From contig NW_020194618.1 of assembly GCF_002865645.1 (NCBI RefSeq), positions 836,885-900,884 on the forward strand: a stretch of DNA of 64,000 bases. Direction: 5' to 3'. This stretch comes from Hyaloscypha bicolor E (lineage: Eukaryota > Ascomycota > Leotiomycetes > Helotiales > Hyaloscyphaceae). The stretch's first letter is position 1. Each line of letters begins with the position of its first letter. The position numbers and the translations under genes are program-made. The notes under the pieces are model-generated. The model did no database searches. It was given only the letters and a program-made list of their open reading frames with translations, and was not told where the DNA came from. Positions 56,969 to 64,000 of the stretch are shown one piece after another.

Positions 56969-58235
56969 TTGGGCGACGCCCATTTCTTAGAGCCTAAGCT
57001 CGTCGAATTACATACGCATACTTCTCTGAAGGGACAACGAGTTACCTTCTGGCGGCCTTTCGGCCGTCAGCCCTTTCTTGGAGTTCGAAGACTTTACTTC
57101 GACCTCCTCTTCAGGCCTCCAGGCCAACGTTGCAGGACTCCGCCTCGCGGACGGCGGAACCCTGCGCACAACATCCCAGCAATTTACTCTTCCAGTTATG
57201 ATGTTTCAGTTGTCACACAGTTCCCAGTACTGCAAAATGTGTCAAATCACAACTGCTTCGATTCTCGAAACTCACGATCAAATTGTTCTGTTACACAAAA
57301 CTTCTCTGAGCAGCTCCTGCGAGGAGAGCACCTTGAACAGGGCGATCTTTTTGCTGAATCTTTCGAATATTTCCCGTCTGCGGATAATTGCTTGCACCCA
57401 CCAATCGAGTCATCTTTTTTTAACTTTCCGGGCCCGGGCGCGGGGGGGTACTCTCAACCGAATTTTGAACTCTGCAATCTACAACTTCCTTTCGCGCCAG
57501 ACAACCTCGCCGCAGTTGAGCTCGTTCCGGCCGCGGGGTACTCTCAACCGAATTTTGAACTCTGCAATCTACAATTTCCTGTCGTGCCAGACAGTCCCGC
57601 CTCAGCTGAGCTCGCTCCGGGCGCTACTTTCTCCGACCTATCATCTTTACCCCCGCAGAACCCCGCCTTGGACCCAACGCTGAATCCGCAGCTTCTGTTA
57701 ACTATCGGTGACGTTCAATTACAAGGAGAGGAATCGGTCGTCGGGTCTACAAACCCGACGTCTTCTAGCCCTCCCGGCGCTTCATCATCAAGCCAGTCAA
57801 CCACGATCCGTTGCGCCTGGCCTTCATGCGAAAAAGACTTCAAAAGCAGGAGCGACTACAAGTATGTTGAATCCTCCCCCTTTGAATCTCCCATCGAACT
57901 GAGCTAATGTGCTTTCGGGCTTTAGTCGCCACTGCAGATACCACACCCTGCCATTTCAATGTTCGTCTTGTCCAGCTCGGCAAGCCACAAAACGAGAACT
58001 TGATCGGCATGTCAACTCCGTTCACAACCTTACCGAAAAGTACTACTGTACCGTCTCTACCTGCAATCGGTCACTGAGCAGAAACGGAAAACCTTTCTCT
58101 CGAGAGGATGGCTGTAGGAAGCACATGAGGAGAAGGCATAGGATGACGGATGATCAAGTGGTTAATTGTGAGATGGATGAGGAGACGAAGAGGATTCGAC
58201 GGCAGAAAAAAGAGGCCAGGCGAGCTGCAGGATGA
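56969..58235 (+). CDS. C2H2 zinc-finger protein, paralogue 1
   Basis: Main exon ends at 57,861; an intron 57,862-57,925 joins as AA|T; the last exon is 57,926-58,235. The frame is open from about 56,969 but contains no ATG, so the true start is probably in a small upstream exon and the left coordinate is only the limit of the open frame. The N-terminal half is Ser/Pro/Asn-rich and disordered, with a 30-residue exact-period duplication (57,449-57,628). C-terminal fingers: CAWPSCEKDFKSRSDYNRHC, FQCSSCPARQATKRELDRHV and YYCTVSTCNRS...CRKHMRRRH, then DEETKRIRRQKK. Likely a DNA-binding regulator. Same domain order and intron position as the next gene. Confidence 0.75.
57449..57628 (+). repeat. 90-bp in-frame tandem duplication inside zinc-finger gene
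   Basis: Two adjacent 90-bp units (57,449-57,538 and 57,539-57,628) encode YSQPNFELCNLQ...LP and its near-copy. They differ at about ten positions, several of them replacing residues. The length is a multiple of three, so the reading frame is kept. Confidence 0.85.
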
Positions 58236-59074
58236 TTGTGGTTGAGTTCTTTCCTTCTGTCTCTCAGTGGCATTGTTCAGCGAATCTGTTCTTCCTTAAC
58301 GGCAATGAGTACTTTACGCCCTCAGATGAGACCCCCAGATTGTTTTTAAACATATTGCCATTTATTATGGGGGGAAGCTCCGCCGATAGTACCCTTTCCC
58401 AGATACCCATTCCCGCAAGGCAGGTGCTCCTTCCCCTATGCCCCAATCCCAATGTTAATGGGAAAGCGCAAGGCCGAGGCTTCCCTACAATTGTTGCCTG
58501 GTCAGTTCACTTCCGAAATCCAGCATCACATGTTTTGTCTCTCTCGGCCGGTACGGCTCCCTGCAAGGCAGGTTATCTCCCTTTCCATCACCTAAAGATT
58601 CTCGCCCGATTGCAGCTGTGTTTGAGACGGGAATGCAACATTCACCGATACCAAGAGCAAGGTCACACCCTGTCCGACTCCATCTGGGCGCATTATCTCA
58701 AAGATCCCGTGCGAGATGGTGGGATAGGCAGCGAGGCTGAGGCTCCGCTGTCAATCGCCATTGGGTCGAAGGATTTAAGAGGCCTCACTTGGCTTCGCTT
58801 ACTGCCACCAGATAACACTGGTCAGCTGCTGGTGATATGGGAAGCCTCGCCCAGCTGCAATGGAGGGCCCATCCCCAGAGGGACACTTATATCTGGCTCC
58901 TCGGCTTCCTGCTCACACTCTTTAAACTCAACTTCAACCTTCAACCACTCTTCCTGTCCTCTCCAAAGAAGTTTTTGGAAAGGGTTTCAACATCCTTCGC
59001 GAGCGCCGCTCAGCGGCCACCAATTACTCAAGGCTGAGACGCCTCGGACTTTTGGCTAACGCGCCCATCAATTC
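58236..59074. other. Region between the zinc-finger paralogues
   Basis: An 828-nt frame (58,232-59,059) is open here and overlaps the stop of the first paralogue by four bases. Its product has no recognised domain and no splice logic. I treat it as probably fortuitous or as the remains of upstream exon and promoter sequence for the second paralogue, whose start codon should lie in this stretch. A motif AGAGGCCTCACTTGGCTTCG near 58,779 weakly recalls the repeats at 56.3-56.8 kb. Confidence 0.4.
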
Positions 59075-60194
59075 TTGGCCTGCGGGTTCTGCGCAGGCGC
59101 AGCACCAATTTCTCTTCCAAATATTTACGTCCACGACCCCTGCGTTGCTTCAAACACATTCCAGGAACATCGTGACGACTCCTTCTCAGAGTGGAAAAAC
59201 AGTACCACCTACCAAAACGGACTTGGTTCAACGCCACAGTCCCGCAATTCGTTCGACTACCAGTTAGAGTGTAGCCCAACACACTCAAATCTAACTTTAT
59301 CTTCCGGGTCTGCTTCTCGCCCAGATATCAATTATCATTCAGGAAGTTTTCCTGTCGATTTTGACCCATTTCAGAATCCAGTCAGCTTCCAATCGGTTGG
59401 TAGCACGAATCACTCCTTCGACAGCAGCAAGGAAACATATTTCTCGCCGCTCGAGGCTTTATTGCCTCAATCACAGCAATTCGCCTTCCAGCCTGCCAAT
59501 ACCTACGGCACAGTATCCTACTCCTACACTCCAGCGGTTTATTCAAACCCAATCCCGCCAGTCGACGACGACGTTCACTTACAGAACGCCCTGGGTAATT
59601 TCACTTTTGAATCAAGCCCGTCTCTATATACAGTCATTCCGTCCGTCACCGTGCAATCGCCATCAACTCAGTTGCCAGACTCGATCGTTTTCGACAGCAA
59701 TCCATCGCACCCAAACCCAGGAACTCCCACGCCACTCGATGACAGCCAGAGTCCAAGCCAGGGTCTATCTTCAACAGATGAGATTCGGTGTGTCTGGGAC
59801 AAGTGCAATAAGGTCTTTCCTTCCGTTCACGCATATAAGTGTGTCATCTCACCCCTGGTACTAACATTTACTAACATGGCTCAGTCAACATTCAAAGAAT
59901 CACACGAAACCTTTTAAGTGTCACTTTTGTCAAGCCAGACATGATTCCAAACGCCATCGTGACCGGCATGTCAATGAACGACACCATAACACCGAAAGGT
60001 ATTATTGTCGGGTCCCCACGTGTGGACGTTCACTGGCTGGAGGCGGAGAATATTTCCCTCGCGTAGAGAATTGCAGGAGGCATATGAAGGATGTCCATAG
60101 ATTCTCGACAGAGGAGGCGAGATTCTGTGATATGGATGAGGAAACTCGTAGGGTGCGAGCGGGGAGGAGGGTTGGGAGACGGGTGGGAGGTTGA
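59075..60194 (+). CDS. C2H2 zinc-finger protein, paralogue 2
   Basis: Main exon to 59,838, intron 59,839-59,884 (GTGTGT donor, joins AA|T), last exon 59,885-60,194. As in paralogue 1, the open frame lacks an ATG, so an upstream exon is likely missing from this model. A long Ser/Asn/Pro-rich disordered region precedes CVWDKCNKVFPSVHAYNQHS, FKCHFCQARHDSKRHRDRHV and YYCRVPTCGRS...CRRHMKDVH, then DMDEETRRVRAGRR. Finger layout, intron position and the shared tail 'CxMDEETxRxR' show that the two genes arose by tandem duplication. Likely nuclear DNA-binding proteins; targets unknown. Confidence 0.78.
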
Positions 60195-60833
60195 ACTTCA
60201 TTCTTTTGATACATGTCTAATACGAGTTTCTTTTGTTATCTAATGATATCTATTATATCTGTTCTTTGCATCCTATTTCCTTGCTTCTCAAACTACGAAG
60301 TGTTCCTTTTGGTTTTTTTTTGGGGTTTTTTTTTGATAGAACAAATCTGCTGCTAGCCGGTCTCCAAGAGCGAGGGCTTTCAAACTCCGATTCTCATCTG
60401 CCGAAGGCACAACGGCGGTGCTAAGCTCAGGCTGCACCCCCCAAAATTATTGGGCATCTCTGATGGGTATACTTTTTTCTTCCCAAAACCTGATTTCGCA
60501 TAAAAGCTCCACCCTCGGATGCTTTGACTCTCAGCATTGGGTATAAACGTCATTAAATGCATCTCCAGGGCCTGATTTTCGAGTCGGGGCACACTCTGCA
60601 TCACATCTACGGGCAAGGCTAGCACTCGGAGCAGCCGGACAAACAGCAAGTGCAACTCTATTCTCGATAAGGCTGCGGACACGGTTTTCTGAGAATCATC
60701 GGGGTGTAACCCGGCGATTCGATCTTCGATTTACCGTGACTTTCCAATCAAGCCTGGTGCTGCCTGTTTCGACGTTCGCCTTAGCCTAGCAGAGCGAACT
60801 TCATTAACGCCTTGACCACGCCGTAGATCCTTC
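60195..60833. other. Intergenic region, no gene seen
   Basis: Contains the 3' flank of paralogue 2 and T-rich runs near 60,312-60,333. A 100-codon minus-strand frame (60,682-60,380) has no motif I recognise. Confidence 0.5.
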
Positions 60834-61346
60834 TTGTGCGGCCAACCTCTCCTCGCAGACTCACAAAGTTTCCGTATCAACGAAACATCAACAAATTATT
60901 ATTTTGGACATACTTCGCCACTGATGAACGCGTCCCACCGTCTCCGTTTCTTCTTGAGAGCTCAATACGGTCTGTGGTCACACTTCGGACCAACTTATCA
61001 TGCCCTTGCCAGAATGCCTCTCTCCACCCGCAAAATATTCAGGCAATTCTCCATTTCGGATTGTTATACAGGAGATCCGGCAACTGGTCTTTTCAGGATA
61101 AGTGATGGCTTTGGTAAGAGGATTTGTGATATCAATGCGTGGACATTTGAGCCGAAGATGTTTGAGGATTTTCCCGACTTGTATAGGGTTGCGCCGGCGG
61201 CTAATAATATTCCGGTATGTGTGGGGGAGAGGAGGGGAAGAAGAGGAGGTGGATTGTTAGGGTTGAGGAAAGAGGCGATGAAGTGGGGGAGAGGGAGGGA
61301 ACGGTGTGGAGTTGGGTGTTTATTCGAGGGGCTTGAAATGGCATAA
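60834..61346 (+). CDS. Hypothetical exon, no family recognised
   Basis: An open frame with natural-looking protein sequence up to NAWTFEPKMFEDFPDLYRVAPA and NNIP, followed directly by GTATGT, a good fungal donor (about 61,215). What follows in frame (GERRGRRGGGLLG) looks like intron or antisense low-complexity. The first in-frame ATG is near 60,924 (MNASHRLRFFL). I think one real exon of a small gene is here, but neither its start nor its next exon can be fixed. Confidence 0.35.
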   Translation: MCGQPLLADSQSFRINETSTNYYFGHTSPLMNASHRLRFFLRAQYGLWSHFGPTYHALARMPLSTRKIFRQFSISDCYTGDPATGLFRISDGFGKRICDINAWTFEPKMFEDFPDLYRVAPAANNIPVCVGERRGRRGGGLLGLRKEAMKWGRGRERCGVGCLFEGLEMA

Positions 61347-61649
61347 GAATGCTGACAAGGGGAAGGAGGTTTTTTCCCATACTTTTTGGTAGGCGGGGTT
61401 GAGATAGGGATAAATACTGCGATACCCATTTGAAATGCTTTGACATTTTTGTTTGGAACACACCAACCCATTTATATCGCTTCTTCGGCATTTTATACGG
61501 TCGGCCCTGCGATATTGAACAGGCAGCAAGGCTTCGCTGATTTCCGGTGCTTCCGCTGGTTTGCAGCATATCAGAGGCAGCATATGCCTCGCTTGCCGGC
61601 CAAGGCTCGATCCATATTTAAGTCGTCAAAGGGAAAGCTTCCCTGGAGT

Positions 61650-64000
61650 TCAACCATTGCCATCATCTCCTTGGGACTGCATGGCTCGAAAAGCTGCCGC
61701 TTCTTCAAGAGACATATTCTCAGCGTACGTCTTGTCATCCATGAAGTTCTCCGGCAGGCTCTGAATCTTCAACATGATGGCATTGAAAACAGCCTGACTT
61801 TCCTCTTTGCCTTGCCTGTCCAGCACGCACGCAAGATTCGACAGGGCTCGCAGCGTGTGGTACCCATCCGGCGCCAGTTCCTGCCTAATTTCGAGCGTTT
61901 TGCGACAATGTGCTTCCCATTCGGCGTATTTCTGCTGCTCGGCCAGCGCAGCTTCGAGGTTATCGCGTATCGCCAGGATGGCTTCATCATGAGGTGGAAG
62001 CGTCTGTTCCTTCACGCCCAAAACTTGTCTGAACATTATTTCGGCCTCAAGATACTTCTGTGCCGAGTAGAAAGAATGGCCTAAGACTGTTGCGGTGAGG
62101 AGGGTTTCCTCGTGCGTTTTGCCGAGAATGGCGGCCCGCTGATGGAGCAATTTTAGAAGTATCGTTTCGGCTTCGTCGTGCTTCCCTTCCTTCCACCGCA
62201 GTCTGCCCATGTAGTGAAGAGCTCGAAGAGTGCTCGCATCCTCAGCTCCGAGAACTTGTGTCCGCCCGGTTATAACGGCCTGGAACATCAAATCTGCCTT
62301 GTCATACTGCTCTAACTCGACATAGGTGTTCCCGAGAATTTCCATCATGATGAGGACATCAAGCACTGACCTCGAAGCTAGCTCCTGCCTCGTTTCGAGT
62401 TCAGCCTCTACTAGCTCTCGAACGAGATCGTACCTTTTTTGCTCGGAGAGAGCTTGAGACAATGATATGATACACCATAGTGTCGTGGGGTGGTTCTTGC
62501 CGAGTATTCTGTAGCTCAGGGCTAGTTGTTCTCGTTGCAGGGCTTCGGATTCCTCGTATTTTCCCAGCACTCTGAGGAGAGTACTCATATTGTGATATGT
62601 GATAATGGTGCTTGGGTGCTCTTTGCCACACAGCACGGTTGTGACGTTCACCGAATGTCGGATGAGGTACTCGGCCCGAACAGAGTCGGGTGGTTTCAGG
62701 CTGAGAAGAACGATAGCCAGTTCGGTGGATGTGGCAGAGGTCTGTCTAGATTAGTTAGGGTACAAAGTGGTTAAGGTGCGGATAGGATCTCATCCAATAA
62801 ATATACACACATCAGGGTGGTGCTCTCCAAGCACAATGTTGCGTTTAGTCAGGCACTTGTTGAGCAACACCGCAGCCTCATCGCACTTGCCCAACCTAAA
62901 TAACGCCCATCCGAGAGTATGAAGACTAGTCAATCTGCACATTGTCAGTAACAATATTGTGTCTTCGGACATGGATTTTCTGACATGTCAGGGTGGTCCT
63001 CTGGCAAGCGGATTTCCCTGAGATGAAGAGTCTCTCTCCCCAGAGATTCTGATTCCTGCAAGTACTTAGGGAACAACGTATTTGAGAGTGCGGAGGCTAG
63101 AGCGTCGCTAGTCTCAAGCGTTTCCAGGTGGTTTGATCCCAATAGTTTTATCTGAGAGTCCTGAGATTTTCGAAACAATTGAATGGCAGCATCTGTGTGT
63201 CCCAGTTGGTTTATCACGGAAGCCAATCTGCATTCGACCATTAGAGCCTCGCTGGATTCGACTTCACCAATTTGTTCATATAAACTCCTGGCCTCTTCTA
63301 ATTTCGTCTGGGCGAGAGTATAGTTCCCTCTCCCCTTCAGGTACCATGCGACGTGGGAGAGAAGTTTGGCGCGAGCAAAAATATCAGTTTTGTCCGAAAC
63401 ATTGAGGCTCCGGGGGAGGACAGACTCGGCATGGGGTAAGTATCGAGCACACTCTGCCCAATTTTCGAAGACGCCGTCCGGGAACTTGGAGGACACAAGT
63501 CCCAGCGCCTGTAGAGATATATCTCTTGTCAATTCTTCGCCTTGATCTCCGAGCCAACCGCGGGTCACGATCTGTACGAGTCGATGCATGTCGTACCCGC
63601 TTCCAGTTTCGTCCGGAGAAACAAAGGAGAAGGCCTCGAGCAATCCTATCGACTCATCGAAAGCTACCACATTTTCAAAAATACCACTGACGAGAGACGC
63701 AGGTATACTGTCTCGATCCATGAGACTCATCAATAATAGAAGACGAGCCGCCCGAGGGTTCTCAGCTTGGATAAAATTGAAGGAAACCAACCATGCGGTT
63801 GAAACTGATGAAGCCGCTTCGGTGTCAACAAACATGTGGTTGAGTAAGGTTATCGTTGATTGCTCGCTATCTCGAAATTGGCTGAGGTATTGAGGGATCG
63901 TCTTGTGTCTTTTGGTCATGAAAGAGGCGGCTTGTTTGATTGCCAAGGGCAAGTGGCCAAGTTCGGTAAGTAATGCGTCTTGTTCTTCTTGGGTACTGGT
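61650..64000 (-). CDS. NLR-like NB-ARC/TPR protein, C-terminal part (cut by window edge)
   Basis: Exons 64,000-62,985, 62,934-62,811 and 62,741-61,650 join in frame (743 residues visible); the 5' end is outside the window. The first residues, ELGHLPLAIKQAASFM, match the 'GxLPLAL' motif that closes an NB-ARC ATPase domain. A winged-helix-like region follows (LMDRDSIPASLV; YDMHRLVQ). From about residue 170 come many kinesin-light-chain type TPR repeats (TLGWALFRLGKCDEAAVLLN, HNMSTLLRVLGKYEESEALQ, ALHYMGRLRWKEGKHDEAET). Such proteins are STAND-class sensors, many tied to fungal non-self recognition. Introns of 50 and 69 nt; first donor GTCAGA is weak. No stop or frameshift seen. Confidence 0.85.

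Noticed and set aside
58232..59059. 275-codon plus-strand open frame between zinc-finger paralogues
   Set aside because: No recognisable domain, overlaps the stop of paralogue 1, and does not join in frame to paralogue 2; kept only as a note on the region.

Overview
This looks like nuclear DNA of a filamentous ascomycete (Pezizomycotina). Genes have short 45-180 nt introns with GT...AG ends. There are HET-domain and NLR-like incompatibility genes, and a long AT-saturated block of repeats that looks RIP-mutated (C-to-T and G-to-A decay). A Leotiomycetes placement fits the overall look but is only inference.

Layout. 1-4.3 kb: intergenic DNA, then an intact five-exon gene for coatomer gamma subunit (SEC21). 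5.3-7.6 kb: a broken HET gene and an unknown open frame split by a hAT-like element, which itself carries a solo LTR. 7.7-10.5 kb: a pogo/Fot1-type DNA transposon with perfect 69-bp inverted repeats, a decayed transposase and another solo LTR. 11.2-35.6 kb: AT-rich repeat block. A minus-strand Ty1/copia element (12,272-34,641; two 276-bp LTRs; CTTAA target duplication) was split by a Ty3/gypsy chromovirus complex (15,758-31,569). The left part of that complex has the exact architecture expected from autointegration: the 5' part of gag points one way, the rest of the element points the other, and the two join at one shared 5-bp gag site next to outer LTR termini. A 1,744-bp perfect direct duplication inside the complex is bordered by an error-like block and 25 A residues and is probably an assembly artefact.

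35.6-41 kb: a gene island beside the AT block with a predicted secreted Cys-rich protein, an acidic protein with an internal duplication, a 632-bp TIR element with an 8-bp target duplication, and a predicted secreted HELMH metallopeptidase. 41-43.4 kb: AT-rich DNA with a 16-bp minisatellite, GC-rich DNA and a second copy of a dispersed repeat. 43.4-46.9 kb: a multipass membrane protein and a decayed HET gene.

47.9-56 kb is ordinary gene-dense DNA: an RNR-inhibitor family protein (Spd1/Dif1-like), 40S ribosomal protein S27, a phosducin-like protein (PLP2 type), a small secreted protein and an LRR protein. 56.3-60.2 kb: a fourfold degenerate promoter-like repeat followed by two tandem C2H2 zinc-finger paralogues. 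61.6-64 kb: the TPR half of an NB-ARC/TPR (NLR-like) gene running off the right edge.

Housekeeping genes sit at the two ends of the window. Conflict/self-recognition genes and secreted-protein genes cluster around the RIP-mutated block, the arrangement usually called a two-speed genome. All splice models are by eye, checked only for reading-frame continuity.
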